From Octadecabacter sp. (GTDB lineage: Bacteria > Pseudomonadota > Alphaproteobacteria > Rhodobacterales > Rhodobacteraceae), in NCBI GenBank assembly GCA_028825445.1, contig JAPKAD010000009.1:1-64000 (forward strand): a DNA stretch of 64,000 bases, given 5' to 3'. Below, piece by piece: positions 19,282-28,260 of this stretch. Position numbers and translations under genes: made by a program. The notes under the pieces are model-generated. The model worked only from the letters and a program-made list of their open reading frames with translations, did not search any database and was not told the origin of the DNA. Numbering within the stretch: position 1 is the stretch's first letter; every line of letters starts with the position of its first letter.

Positions 19282-19665
19282 ATGGCCGCCATGAACCGGG
19301 ATAAACGCCCACTGTCTCCACATTTGACGATTTATCGACCACAATTGACGTCGATGACGTCGATTTTCACGCGTCTTACGGGCAACGCGCTGATTATTGG
19401 GGCCTTGTTGATCGTGTGGTGGTTTTCCGCCCTTGCTTCCGGTCCAGAGGCTTACGCCCGAGCCAACGGGTTTTTAACCAGCTGGTTTGGGGACCTTATA
19501 ATGTTTGGATCAGTGGCATCACTTTGGTACCACACGCTAGCAGGCGTGCGTCATTTGATTTGGGATAGTGGTCATATGTTGAACATTGAAGCCGCGGAAC
19601 GCGCGGGTCAGATTATTATCATAGTGTCGGTTCTGCTGACTATTTTCACCGTCATTGTACTATAG
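19282..19665 (+). CDS. sdhC: Succinate dehydrogenase cytochrome b556 subunit
   Basis: Membrane anchor of complex II, 127 residues with three predicted helices (ALIIGALLIVWWFSALASG, GDLIMFGSVASLWYHTLAGV, IIIIVSVLLTIFTVIVL). RPLSPHLTIYRPQLTSMTSIFTRLTGNAL is the family signature, and H84 in SLWYHTLAGVRH is the expected haem b ligand. GAGGA lies 6 nt before ATG 19282. First gene of sdhCDA-lipoproteins-sdhB. Confidence 0.96.
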   Translation: MAAMNRDKRPLSPHLTIYRPQLTSMTSIFTRLTGNALIIGALLIVWWFSALASGPEAYARANGFLTSWFGDLIMFGSVASLWYHTLAGVRHLIWDSGHMLNIEAAERAGQIIIIVSVLLTIFTVIVL

Positions 19666-19677
19666 GGGGCTCGCAAC

Positions 19678-20049
19678 ATGGCATTTTTGACTGATCGTAA
19701 ACGCGCAGCCGGTATGGGGTCTGCGAAATCAGGCACTGAACACCACTGGCAGATGATGGTATCGTCTGTGGCGCTGACGGGACTTATCCCGTTGTTCGTA
19801 TTTACCTATGGAGCTGCACTTGGCATGTCCTATGAAAACGCAGCGACCTATTATGCTCGACCATTTCCATCGATTGTTGGCATCTTGACGTTGCTTGTTG
19901 GCTTCCTGCATTTCAAAGGTGGTGTGCAAACGCTGATCGAGGACTATGTAAAAGGGTTCACTCGTAAGGCGCTGATCATCGGCTCTATTTGTTTGAGTTA
20001 CACTGCTGCTGCCATTGGTGTTTTTGCCATAGTTCGCATCGCTCTGTAA
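19678..20049 (+). CDS. sdhD: Succinate dehydrogenase membrane anchor subunit
   Basis: 123 residues with three predicted helices (SVALTGLIPLFVFTYGAAL, SIVGILTLLVGFLHFKGGV, ALIIGSICLSYTAAAIGVF). The LHFKGGVQTLIEDY segment carries the conserved histidine and the acidic/tyrosine part near the quinone site. It starts 12 bp after sdhC behind GGGGG. Together with SdhC it anchors the complex in the inner membrane and hosts ubiquinone reduction. Confidence 0.95.
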   Translation: MAFLTDRKRAAGMGSAKSGTEHHWQMMVSSVALTGLIPLFVFTYGAALGMSYENAATYYARPFPSIVGILTLLVGFLHFKGGVQTLIEDYVKGFTRKALIIGSICLSYTAAAIGVFAIVRIAL

Positions 20050-20078
20050 TTTGTGCTTTTTAAAACTGGAATTTACCA

Positions 20079-21884
20079 ATGGCTGAATACGAATACGAGA
20101 CCCATGACTATGATTGTGTTGTTGTTGGTGCAGGCGGTGCTGGTTTGCGCGCCACACTTGGCATGGCTGAGCAGGGTTTGCGGACGGCGTGTATTTCCAA
20201 AGTTTTTCCGACGCGTAGCCACACGGTTGCTGCACAGGGTGGTATTGCGGCATCCCTTGGAAACATGGGGCCTGATAGCTGGCAGTGGCACATGTATGAT
20301 ACTGTAAAAGGGTCAGATTGGCTTGGTGATACGGATGCGATGGAATACCTTGCACGAGAAGCGCCTAAAGCGGTCTATGAACTAGAACATTATGGTGTGC
20401 CATTTTCCCGCACTGAAGAAGGCAAGATCTATCAACGCCCATTTGGTGGCCATACAACAGAATTTGGCGAAGGCCCCGCAGTACAGCGCACATGCGCTGC
20501 TGCTGACCGAACTGGCCATGCCATTTTGCACACATTGTATGGGCAATCGTTGAAACAGAAAGCTGAATTCTACATTGAATACTTCGCAATCGACTTAATT
20601 ATGTCCGATGATGGCGTGTGCACAGGCGTTGTCTGTTGGAAGCTTGACGATGGTACGATGCACGTCTTTAATGCCAAAATGGTGGTATTAGCGACGGGTG
20701 GTTACGGGCGCGCATATTTTAGCGCCACGTCTGCCCACACCTGTACAGGCGACGGCGGTGGCATGGCTGCCCGGGCTGGTTTGCCCATGCAAGACATGGA
20801 GTTCGTGCAGTTTCATCCGACTGGTATCTACGGGTCTGGCTGTCTGATTACAGAAGGTGCACGAGGAGAAGGTGGCTATTTGACAAATTCCGAAGGTGAA
20901 CGGTTTATGGAGAGATATGCGCCGAATTACAAAGACCTAGCTCCACGAGACTACGTATCGCGCTGCATGACGATGGAAATTCGCGAAGGTCGCGGTGTTG
21001 GCGCGGGTAAGGATCACATTCATCTAAATCTAAACCACCTGCCCAAAGAAGCCCTAGCTGAACGTCTTCCCGGCATTTCAGAGTCTGCTAAAATTTTTGC
21101 AGGCGTCGATGTAAATAAGGAGCCAATTCCCGTGTTGCCCACTGTGCATTACAATATGGGTGGTATTCCAACGAACTACTTTGGTGAAGTCCTGCATCCG
21201 ACCAAAGACAATCCGAATGCGATTGTACCTGGTTTGATGGCTGTTGGTGAGGCTGGCTGTGCGTCTGTGCACGGTGCAAACCGCCTTGGATCGAATTCGC
21301 TTATCGACCTAGTAGTATTTGGCCGCGCTGCTGCAATCCGTGCGGGCACTGTTGTTGACCGTGAAGCAGCGATTCCGGCAACACACAAACCGTCTGTCGA
21401 CAAGGCGTTTGAACGTTTTGATGGGCTGCGCCATTCTAGTGGTGCCAATTCAACAGCTGATTTGCGTCTTGAAATGCAAAAAGCGATGCAAGAAGACGCC
21501 GCTGTATTTCGTACAGATAAAACATTGAAAGAAGGCGTTGAAAAGATGACTGAAATTGCGGGCAAGATGAACGACATCCATGTTACTGATCGTTCGCTTG
21601 TCTGGAACACTGATCTTATGGAAACTCTGGAGTTGGGCAATTTGATGCCAAACGCGCTGGCGACGATTGTCAGCGCTGAGGCGCGTAAAGAAAGCCGTGG
21701 GGCGCATGCCCATGAGGATTACGCGACGCGAGACGATGAAAATTGGCGAGTTCACACGATTAGCCATGTTGATGGGTCCAATGTTACTTTGAGCCATCGC
21801 CCAGTCATCACCAAACCTTTGAGTACCGAAAAGGAAGGTGGTATCAACCTGAATCGGATCGCACCAAAAGTACGTACTTTCTAA
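20079..21884 (+). CDS. sdhA: Succinate dehydrogenase flavoprotein subunit
   Basis: Oxidises succinate to fumarate; 601 residues. [12 protein letters not shown] (15-26) binds FAD, H48 in [10 protein letters not shown] is the covalent FAD site, and [23 protein letters not shown] and [13 protein letters not shown] are the substrate-domain motifs with the catalytic arginine. The C-terminal region ends in [10 protein letters not shown]. Start 20079 follows GGAA. Its stop overlaps the next start as TAATG. Confidence 0.97.
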   Translation: MAEYEYETHDYDCVVVGAGGAGLRATLGMAEQGLRTACISKVFPTRSHTVAAQGGIAASLGNMGPDSWQWHMYDTVKGSDWLGDTDAMEYLAREAPKAVYELEHYGVPFSRTEEGKIYQRPFGGHTTEFGEGPAVQRTCAAADRTGHAILHTLYGQSLKQKAEFYIEYFAIDLIMSDDGVCTGVVCWKLDDGTMHVFNAKMVVLATGGYGRAYFSATSAHTCTGDGGGMAARAGLPMQDMEFVQFHPTGIYGSGCLITEGARGEGGYLTNSEGERFMERYAPNYKDLAPRDYVSRCMTMEIREGRGVGAGKDHIHLNLNHLPKEALAERLPGISESAKIFAGVDVNKEPIPVLPTVHYNMGGIPTNYFGEVLHPTKDNPNAIVPGLMAVGEAGCASVHGANRLGSNSLIDLVVFGRAAAIRAGTVVDREAAIPATHKPSVDKAFERFDGLRHSSGANSTADLRLEMQKAMQEDAAVFRTDKTLKEGVEKMTEIAGKMNDIHVTDRSLVWNTDLMETLELGNLMPNALATIVSAEARKESRGAHAHEDYATRDDENWRVHTISHVDGSNVTLSHRPVITKPLSTEKEGGINLNRIAPKVRTF

Positions 21885-22165
21885 TGTTTCGTGTGGCAGT
21901 AATCTTTTTAGTACTGACAGCGTGCACCCCGATGCTTGTCTCCCCTGAGAATGTGGAAGAATTTTGCGAAGAAAAAGCAAGATCTGCACGAAGCCCGACG
22001 GGGCAGGCTAGTGTTGGTACCAACAGTAGAACAGGCGGCTTTAGTCGCGTTGAAATTGGAGTATCATCCGATTTTATTGCGGGGCACGATCCTGTTGAAG
22101 TTTACGAACAATGTTTTTTTGATCTCACTGGTGCATTCCCCACTCTCCCACCTGTGCTTCGCTGA
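21884..22165 (+). CDS. Small predicted lipoprotein, coupled to sdhA
   Basis: A 93-residue protein with a lipoprotein signal: [14 protein letters not shown] with lipobox LTAC (C14). The mature part has two further cysteines (in EEFCEEKA and EQCFFD) and is otherwise unlike known domains. Start and sdhA stop overlap (TAATG), so its translation is tied to SdhA. The location between sdhA and sdhB suggests, but does not prove, a role with the succinate dehydrogenase or merely shared expression. Confidence 0.75.
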   Translation: MFRVAVIFLVLTACTPMLVSPENVEEFCEEKARSARSPTGQASVGTNSRTGGFSRVEIGVSSDFIAGHDPVEVYEQCFFDLTGAFPTLPPVLR

Positions 22166-22186
22166 ATTGAGAAATGGAGCAACTTT

Positions 22187-22486
22187 ATGAAACTAATTCT
22201 TGCTTTAACTGTAGCAGTTCTGACTTTGTCCGCCTGTGAAGTAACACAAATTATCGCTTTAGAGACAAGCCGCGAGGCTGCCAAAGTTGTTGTCGGACCC
22301 ATCGTGGCCGAGACTATTCCTGGTCCAGCCGCAATCGTTCTGACTGAATGCATTATCGACAACGCATCCGGCGCAGAGCTTAATACTCTCGGTGTGCAAG
22401 GTGCGACACTTGAAAACATTAACCTTGTGTCCAATATCCTTGCCCGATCCGAGACCATGACCTGCGCGCAATCTGCGCTCACATAA
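22187..22486 (+). CDS. Small predicted lipoprotein between sdhA and sdhB
   Basis: A 99-residue protein beginning MKLILALTVAVLTLSAC, a clear lipoprotein signal with lipobox LSAC (C17). The rest is short and mildly hydrophobic (AAKVVVGPIVAETIPGPAAIVLTECI), with two additional cysteines. GGAG lies 8 nt upstream of the start. It ends 18 bp before sdhB and shares the operon. I do not recognise a named family; such small proteins are seen at this place in related genomes. Confidence 0.75.
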   Translation: MKLILALTVAVLTLSACEVTQIIALETSREAAKVVVGPIVAETIPGPAAIVLTECIIDNASGAELNTLGVQGATLENINLVSNILARSETMTCAQSALT

Positions 22487-22504
22487 CTCAACAGGAGCCG
22501 ATCC

Positions 22505-23284
22505 ATGGTTCAACTTACCCTGCCGAAGAATTCCCGCATGACGATGGGCAAAACATGGCCTAAACCCGAGGGGGCTAAAAATCTGCGCAAAGTGCAGATC
22601 TATCGTTGGAGTCCTGATGATGAAAAGAATCCCAGTCTAGACACATATTTTGTGGACATGGACACTTGTGGCCCGATGGTTTTAGACGCGCTGATTAAGA
22701 TTAAGAGCGATATCGATCCAACGCTGACGTTCCGTCGGTCTTGTCGTGAAGGCATCTGTGGATCCTGTGCGATGAACATTGATGGGATTAACACTCTGGC
22801 CTGTATCCACGGAATGGATGAGATCAATGGTGATATCAGGATTTACCCGCTGCCGCATATGCCGGTTATTAAGGATTTAATTCCTGACTTGACGCACTTT
22901 TATGCGCAACACGCATCCGTTAAGCCGTGGTTGGAAACTAAGACGAACAAACCTGCCAAGGAGTGGAAGCAATCCATTGAGGATCGTGCAAAGCTTGATG
23001 GGCTGTACGAATGTGTGATGTGCGCATGTTGCTCGACTGCGTGCCCAAGCTATTGGTGGAACGGTGACAAATTCCTAGGTCCTGCAGCGCTTTTGACAGC
23101 AAACCGTTGGATCACTGACAGCCGCGACGAAGCTACGGGTGAGCGTTTAGATGATCTTGAAGATCCGTTCAAATTATACCGATGCCACACAATTATGAAC
23201 TGTGCCAAGACCTGCCCGAAGGGTCTAAATCCTGCAGCAGCGATCGCAAAAGTCAAAAAGATGATGATCGATCGTACGGTTTAA
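22505..23284 (+). CDS. sdhB: Succinate dehydrogenase iron-sulfur subunit
   Basis: 259 residues. The [2Fe-2S] ferredoxin domain has C80, C85, C88 and C100 (CREGICGSC). The C-terminal domain has C170/C173/C176 with C237 for the [4Fe-4S] cluster and C180/C227/C233 for the [3Fe-4S] cluster, in [16 protein letters not shown] and [17 protein letters not shown]. Electrons pass from SdhA through these clusters to ubiquinone. AGGAG precedes ATG 22505. Last gene of the operon, followed by a strong terminator. Confidence 0.97.
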   Translation: MVQLTLPKNSRMTMGKTWPKPEGAKNLRKVQIYRWSPDDEKNPSLDTYFVDMDTCGPMVLDALIKIKSDIDPTLTFRRSCREGICGSCAMNIDGINTLACIHGMDEINGDIRIYPLPHMPVIKDLIPDLTHFYAQHASVKPWLETKTNKPAKEWKQSIEDRAKLDGLYECVMCACCSTACPSYWWNGDKFLGPAALLTANRWITDSRDEATGERLDDLEDPFKLYRCHTIMNCAKTCPKGLNPAAAIAKVKKMMIDRTV

Positions 23285-23336
23285 GGGTGAGAAAATATGC
23301 GCTTTTGCGTGTATTTGTAGCTGATAAATGAAACGT

Positions 23337-23364
23337 GACGCTCCTAACTAGGGGCGTCGTTTTT
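23337..23364 (+). terminator. Rho-independent terminator of the sdh operon
   Basis: GACGCTCC (23337-23344), loop TAACTA, GGGGCGTC (23351-23358; one G-T pair), followed by GTTTTT. Stem, loop and U-tract are in good order on the plus strand, 53 nt after the sdhB stop. Confidence 0.85.
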
Positions 23365-23416
23365 GTTAGCCTTAGATGTCTCTGGCAGAGATATTTAAAA
23401 AATAGGGGGAAGAAAG

Positions 23417-24262
23417 ATGATTGAACCAAAAGATGGCGCTGTGCGGCGGGCTGTTGCACCCGTTATTTGTTATTCAGTTTCTGATTTGCCACAGCCGAAT
23501 TTGGGGCTTTATCTGAATGCTGCGGAAGGCGCCGTGTTGGTAGCTAAGGCTACTGCGGCCCCTCGGGAGGCTGCTTGCATCGAGGTTCCGGCGGGATCGT
23601 TCCTGCGCATTACTTCTGTTGAAGGCCCTCAGGTGGGTGATCTCAACCTTTTCAATGCTGGAGATCTCAGTGAGCAGTTTTATTCTGGGAAGACACGAGC
23701 TCTCCACGGCACACACGTGACCACGGGGGATCGGCTTTGGTCGTCATTCCCGCATTTGCGTCCAATGGCGACCATAGTCGCAGATACACTTGGTTGGTAT
23801 GGAATCGACGAGTATGGTGGGTCTGTGCACGACGTAATTGGAACTCGCTGCGATCCTTATACGGGGCGGTTACTTCGAGGCAGTGACTATCACAACTGTT
23901 GCCACTCAAATCTAACGCGCGCGTTTGCAGATTATTTGGGACTTTCGTTGGCAGATGCTGAACCATACATTCACGATGTATTAAACGTGTTTATGTGTAC
24001 CGGCTTTACACGTGATACAGGGCAATACTTTATGAAGGCATCTCCAGTCAGACCCGATGATTATATCGAATTCTTCGCTGAAATTGACTTGTTAGCGGTT
24101 ATGAGTGCCTGTCCAGGTGGGGATTGTGGATCTGAACACACTAGTGACAGCGCTCCATGCCACCCGTTACAAATGAGTGTCCGTACGCCATCTCCACTGG
24201 TACTGGAAGGTTGGTCGTCTCCGATGCCAAATGCCTATAGTGGATCGCACGGGCGGGTGTAG
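23417..24262 (+). CDS. DUF1989 (urea carboxylase-associated type) protein
   Basis: A 281-residue cytoplasmic protein. The conserved parts of DUF1989 are visible: IEVPAGSFLRITSVEGPQVGDLNLFN, the metal-binding-like DYHNCCHSNLTRAF, VLNVFMCTGF and the CPGGDC motif near residue 233. Relatives are encoded beside urea carboxylase or aminomethyltransferase-like genes; no such genes are near here. Start 23417 is preceded by GGGGGAAG. It converges with deoD with only 7 bp between the stops. Confidence 0.88.
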   Translation: MIEPKDGAVRRAVAPVICYSVSDLPQPNLGLYLNAAEGAVLVAKATAAPREAACIEVPAGSFLRITSVEGPQVGDLNLFNAGDLSEQFYSGKTRALHGTHVTTGDRLWSSFPHLRPMATIVADTLGWYGIDEYGGSVHDVIGTRCDPYTGRLLRGSDYHNCCHSNLTRAFADYLGLSLADAEPYIHDVLNVFMCTGFTRDTGQYFMKASPVRPDDYIEFFAEIDLLAVMSACPGGDCGSEHTSDSAPCHPLQMSVRTPSPLVLEGWSSPMPNAYSGSHGRV

Positions 24263-24269
24263 AGCCTTG

Positions 24270-24974
24270 TTAGGAAAATGCGGCAGTCAGCGCGATTTCA
24301 ATCATGTCGCCAAAGCTTCTCTCACGTTGATCTGCCGGCAAGGCTTCACCCGTAAGAAGATGATCGGACACGGTCAACACACTCAAGGCGCGTCGTCCAT
24401 AGCGCGCGGCCAGGATATAAAGTTCTGCAGCTTCCATCTCGACCCCTAAAATGCCATGCCGTTGCATTTCTTTGTTCAGATCAGGGCGTTCATCATAAAA
24501 TGTGTCTGATGAATAGATGCCGCCTACATGTACATCAACACCCATCAATTTTGCCTTCTCAGCTGCCGCTGCAAGTAATCCATAATCACCACAAGGCGCA
24601 AAATTTAATTCCTTAAAAATCGTTGAGCTTGGCGTGGCGACTGCGCTGGCGGTCATTGCGAGGATTACATCGCGAATTTTGACCCGATCTTGCATGCCGC
24701 CGCACGAACCAACGCGAATTAGTGTTTGAACGTCAAAATCTCGGATTAATTCATTCGCATAGATTGACATTGAAGGCATACCCATACCTGATCCTTGAAT
24801 GGTGACGCGATTGCCGTTCCACAGTCCAGTAAACCCAAACATTCCGCGTACTTTGTGCACGCATTTTGCATCTGTCAGAAACGTTTCTGCTGCCCATTTT
24901 GCACGATAAGGATCGCCGGGCATTAATACTACGTCAGCGATATCTTTTTTATCGGCACCAATATGAATTGTCAT
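24270..24974 (-). CDS. deoD: Purine nucleoside phosphorylase, DeoD type
   Basis: Cleaves purine (deoxy)nucleosides to base and (deoxy)ribose 1-phosphate. 234 residues of the small hexameric PNP class: [10 protein letters not shown] (phosphate loop), [27 protein letters not shown] (ribose contact) and the catalytic aspartate in [10 protein letters not shown]. It stands alone, unlike the second, trimeric-type PNP at 36518-37321 that is part of a transport operon. Start 24974 has a GAAAGA sequence 7 nt upstream. Confidence 0.95.
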   Translation of the reverse strand: MTIHIGADKKDIADVVLMPGDPYRAKWAAETFLTDAKCVHKVRGMFGFTGLWNGNRVTIQGSGMGMPSMSIYANELIRDFDVQTLIRVGSCGGMQDRVKIRDVILAMTASAVATPSSTIFKELNFAPCGDYGLLAAAAEKAKLMGVDVHVGGIYSSDTFYDERPDLNKEMQRHGILGVEMEAAELYILAARYGRRALSVLTVSDHLLTGEALPADQRERSFGDMIEIALTAAFS

Positions 24975-25615
24975 TGCGTTATCTTTCTATTTTTGGCTCT
25001 TTTGATTTTAGGCAGTTGTCCTTGGTGGATCAAGCAAAAGAGCGGGTAAAGAAAACTAGTCTCTTTATTACTTGATATTTAAAGTTACCAATTAACTACC
25101 TAGCAAAGGATCTCAAATTTTTATAAATTCATTTTTTATATTGGCTTTGTACAGCGGGTTTGCCGTTTTGAAGTAGCGACACATCCAAAGCTATTATCGG
25201 TTAAGACACATGATTTATTTTGGCACAGCGAATGTCTGTGTATTTGATGATGGCTGACTACAACTTCTAAAAAGGACCCAACATCTGTTAAGAATGTTAA
25301 GATCTAGGCATCGTAATATTTAATGTAAAATTTAAATCAGATGGATGTAAGAGTTACTGCGTATTGGAATTTCATATTTGATTTCTTGGCAGTTGGAGAA
25401 TAAATTTTCATGAAACAAAAGGGTGCAGTGGTGTTCTATTTTTTGAATGGGGTGCGGGAATTTTTTAGTTCAGATACAAACTTTTTTCACTCCTAACTCC
25501 TTAAATATTGGGGATCGACTATACTCCTGCCAATCCCCATTTTAAAAAGGTTGTTTTTGTTTTAACTAATAAAGGCTATAACTATTATAAAATCATCATA
25601 AAGCTAAAGACTTAA
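24975..25615. other. A+T-rich intergenic region between deoD and the H-NS-type gene
   Basis: 641 bp. It holds a possible 28-codon ORF (25410-25496) and a hairpin GGGGAT (25510-25515)/ATCCCC (25533-25538) followed on the plus strand by ATTTT, which may terminate a plus-strand transcript or, less well, the H-NS-type gene. Nothing else is recognisable. Confidence 0.4.
25410..25496 (+). CDS. Possible 28-residue small ORF
   Basis: ATG 25410 is preceded by GGAGAA with long (about 12 nt) spacing and the frame encodes 28 residues beginning MKQKGAVVFYFL. A terminator-like hairpin follows 14-48 nt after its stop. No homology can be claimed; it may be chance. Confidence 0.15.
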   Translation: MKQKGAVVFYFLNGVREFFSSDTNFFHS

Positions 25616-25957
25616 TTAAACTGCTAAACTTTCTGGTGTCTGACCCGCAGCAATTGCTAATTTAAACCATTCTGGCTGACGTCCTTTGCCAGTCCATGTT
25701 TTAGATTTATCTTCAGAATCTGCATATTTTGGGGGTGATTTTACTTTTGCTGATGCGGTTTTTTTGGGCGCTGCTTTTGCGGGTGGTTTGTTGCCAATAA
25801 TATCTTCGACGGTTACACCATGTGCTGCGGCAAGTTTCTCCATTTCTAAGCGCACCTTTTTAAGATCCTTTTTACGAATCTTATCAAGTGATTTTTCAAC
25901 GTCACCTGCAAGTTTTTCCAACTCTTTTCGTGACATATTTCTAAGATCAACAGCCAT
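25616..25957 (-). CDS. H-NS-family nucleoid protein (HvrA/Spb-like)
   Basis: A 113-residue protein. The N-terminal 45 residues are a charged, coiled-coil-like dimerisation segment (LRNMSRKELEKLAGDVEKSL and on). A basic Lys/Ala/Pro linker follows, and the C-terminal H-NS DNA-binding motif is TWTGKGRQPEWF (87-98), matching the W-TGxGRxPxW core. HvrA of Rhodobacter, which modulates photosynthesis and nitrogen genes, is of this type. AAGGAAG precedes ATG 25957. It lies 130 bp downstream of ecm on the same strand but may have its own promoter. Confidence 0.9.
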   Translation of the reverse strand: MAVDLRNMSRKELEKLAGDVEKSLDKIRKKDLKKVRLEMEKLAAAHGVTVEDIIGNKPPAKAAPKKTASAKVKSPPKYADSEDKSKTWTGKGRQPEWFKLAIAAGQTPESLAV

Positions 25958-26087
25958 TTTTTTCTTCCTTTTAATAGTGATTTATTCAGTAAAAAGTTTA
26001 CACACTAATTGGAAGAGCTATTATGCCTATATTAAACTAAAAGATATAAAAATTTTTTTAAAAATCAAATTTGGTCTGCTATCTTAA

Positions 26088-28124
26088 TTAATTAGACTTA
26101 TTAGTCTGATTTTTTCTGGAATTGGGTACAGAGGGATCAGCCAAAATAACAATATCATCCATGATACGGTTCAATTCAAAGTCTTTAGGAGTATAAATTC
26201 GTGAAACACCCATTTTTGCTAATGTAATTATATCGTCATCGGGAATAATACCGCCAACGACAACAGGAATATGTCCAAGGTCCTGCTCTCGCATTTTATC
26301 CATCATTTCAGACACCAGCAAAATGTGGGAACCTGACAAAATAGAAAGACCGACTACATGGACGTCATCTCGACGTATGGCTTTGATAATTTCATCGGGG
26401 GTAAGACGAATTCCTTCGTAGGTAATATCCATACCGCAATCCCGAGCTCGTGCGGCAATTTGTTCGGCACCGTTGGAGTGTCCATCCAGTCCCGGTTTTC
26501 CCATTAGGAACTTCAGTCTTCGACCAAGTTTTTTGCTGACAACCGACACGCGATCACGAATCTTATCAAGGTCTTCAGTACGATTGGATGGGTTATGCGA
26601 CACCCCAGTTGGCCCACGATACTGGCCGAATGCATTACGAATAACATCGGCCCATTCGCCTGTTGTAACACCCGCTTTGGCAGCAGCTATGGATGGGATC
26701 ATGATGTTGGTATCGCTTAGGGCAGCGGCCTTCAGGGCGGCGAGGGCTGTTGATACGGCTTCCCCGTCGCGGCTGACTCTCCATTTTTTTAAGCGCTTTA
26801 TTTGATCGGCTTCAGCACTTGGATCACTGATCATAATGTTATCATCTCCTGCTGTGAGGGGGGATGGTTCACCGTTCTGGAATTTATTAACGCCGATGAC
26901 TGTTGTGGAACCGGTCTCAATACCCGCAATTCGTGCGGCGTTTGATTCAACCAGCCGCGATTTCATGTATTCAATCTTTTTCTGCATGTCGCCCATACTG
27001 TCGATTTGAACTAATTCCGCCATAGTGCCCTTTTTGAGCGCTGTGACTTTGCGTTCTACTGCTGGATTCCCCTCAAATAGATCGTCGTATTCCAAAAGGT
27101 CTGTTTCAAATGCAAGTATTTGTTGCATACGAAGTGACCATTGTTGATCCCACGGGCGCGGCAACCCCAGTGCTTCGTTCCATGCGGGTAATTGCACAGC
27201 GCGAGCGCGAGCATTTTTACTTAAAGTTACGGAAAGCATTTCAATTAGAATACGATAAACATTATTTTCTGGCTGCTGTTCGGTTAGGCCAAGGGAGTTG
27301 ACCTGAACGCCGTAGCGGAAGCGACGAAATTTTGGGTCTTGCACGTCGTAACGTGTCAGACAAATTTCATCCCACAGTTCAACGAAAGCGCGCATCTTGC
27401 ACATTTCAGTTACAAAGCGGATGCCTGCATTCACAAAAAATGAAATACGCCCAACCATTGAAGGGAATGCAGCTGCAGGAACTTTGTCTTTAAGATCATC
27501 GAGAACTGCAATTGCTGTGGCTAATGCAAAAGCCAATTCTTCTTCTGGTGTCGCGCCCGCCTCTTGCAAATGGTACGAGCATACGTTCATTGGATTCCAC
27601 TTAGGCAAATGTTCACGGGTATATGCGGCCACGTCAGTGATCATACGCAGAGATGGGGCAGGAGGGCAGATATATGTGCCGCGCGATAGGTATTCTTTAA
27701 TAATGTCGTTTTGAACTGTGCCTTGTAGTGTGGAAACATCAGCACCTTTTTCCTCGGCAGCGGCAATATAAAGCGCAAGAAGCCAGGGGGCAGTTGCATT
27801 AATTGTCATCGAGGTATTCATTTTCTCAAGTGGAATGTTATTAAATAATGCTCGCATATCACCCAAGTGACAAACTGGAACTCCTACCTTCCCAACTTCG
27901 CCACTGGCCAATCGATGGTCGCTGTCATACCCTGTTTGTGTCGGTAAATCGAATGCAACAGATAAACCTGTCTGACCATTCGCCAAATTGCTGTGATAAA
28001 GTTCGTTGGATGCCTTTGCGGTAGAATGGCCTGCGTATGTTCTAAAAATCCATGGACGATCAGCTTGATGACCAGTCTTTGAAAAGTCATTATCAGCTTG
28101 GCGATCTTTTTGCTTTTGCGACAT
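26088..28124 (-). CDS. ecm: Ethylmalonyl-CoA mutase (coenzyme B12-dependent)
   Basis: Converts ethylmalonyl-CoA to methylsuccinyl-CoA, a diagnostic step of the EMC pathway. 678 residues: a methylmalonyl-CoA-mutase-like TIM barrel (RPWIFRTYAGHSTA, FDLPTQTGYDSDH, GTVQNDIIKEY) and a C-terminal B12 domain. The cobalt ligand is H549 in LDGHSNGAEQ, followed by SGSH and VVVGGIIPDDD. The FDLPTQTGYDSDH stretch and the length below 700 distinguish it from methylmalonyl-CoA mutase. GAGG precedes the start at 28124. The neighbouring acyltransferase and ccr genes are arranged as in Rhodobacter. A perfect PhaR-type box lies 80 bp upstream. Confidence 0.93.
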   Translation of the reverse strand: MSQKQKDRQADNDFSKTGHQADRPWIFRTYAGHSTAKASNELYHSNLANGQTGLSVAFDLPTQTGYDSDHRLASGEVGKVGVPVCHLGDMRALFNNIPLEKMNTSMTINATAPWLLALYIAAAEEKGADVSTLQGTVQNDIIKEYLSRGTYICPPAPSLRMITDVAAYTREHLPKWNPMNVCSYHLQEAGATPEEELAFALATAIAVLDDLKDKVPAAAFPSMVGRISFFVNAGIRFVTEMCKMRAFVELWDEICLTRYDVQDPKFRRFRYGVQVNSLGLTEQQPENNVYRILIEMLSVTLSKNARARAVQLPAWNEALGLPRPWDQQWSLRMQQILAFETDLLEYDDLFEGNPAVERKVTALKKGTMAELVQIDSMGDMQKKIEYMKSRLVESNAARIAGIETGSTTVIGVNKFQNGEPSPLTAGDDNIMISDPSAEADQIKRLKKWRVSRDGEAVSTALAALKAAALSDTNIMIPSIAAAKAGVTTGEWADVIRNAFGQYRGPTGVSHNPSNRTEDLDKIRDRVSVVSKKLGRRLKFLMGKPGLDGHSNGAEQIAARARDCGMDITYEGIRLTPDEIIKAIRRDDVHVVGLSILSGSHILLVSEMMDKMREQDLGHIPVVVGGIIPDDDIITLAKMGVSRIYTPKDFELNRIMDDIVILADPSVPNSRKNQTNKSN

Positions 28125-28204
28125 AAGGAACCTCGTGAGTTGGCTTGCGTAATATTATTGCTTTTTTATCTTGATATATGAAACATTATACTGATGTCAA
28201 CGCG

Positions 28205-28215
28205 CTGCGCTGCAG
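28205..28215. promoter_or_regulatory. PhaR-type box between ecm and the acyltransferase gene
   Basis: CTGCGCTGCAG at 28205-28215, an exact CTGC-N3-GCAG and identical to the mdh box. It lies 80 bp before ecm and 45 bp before the divergent acyltransferase gene, so it could control both. Confidence 0.6.
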
Positions 28216-28260
28216 CATGTGGCCATTTACGCGGTGACGTTTCCCTGACACGATAATGAA

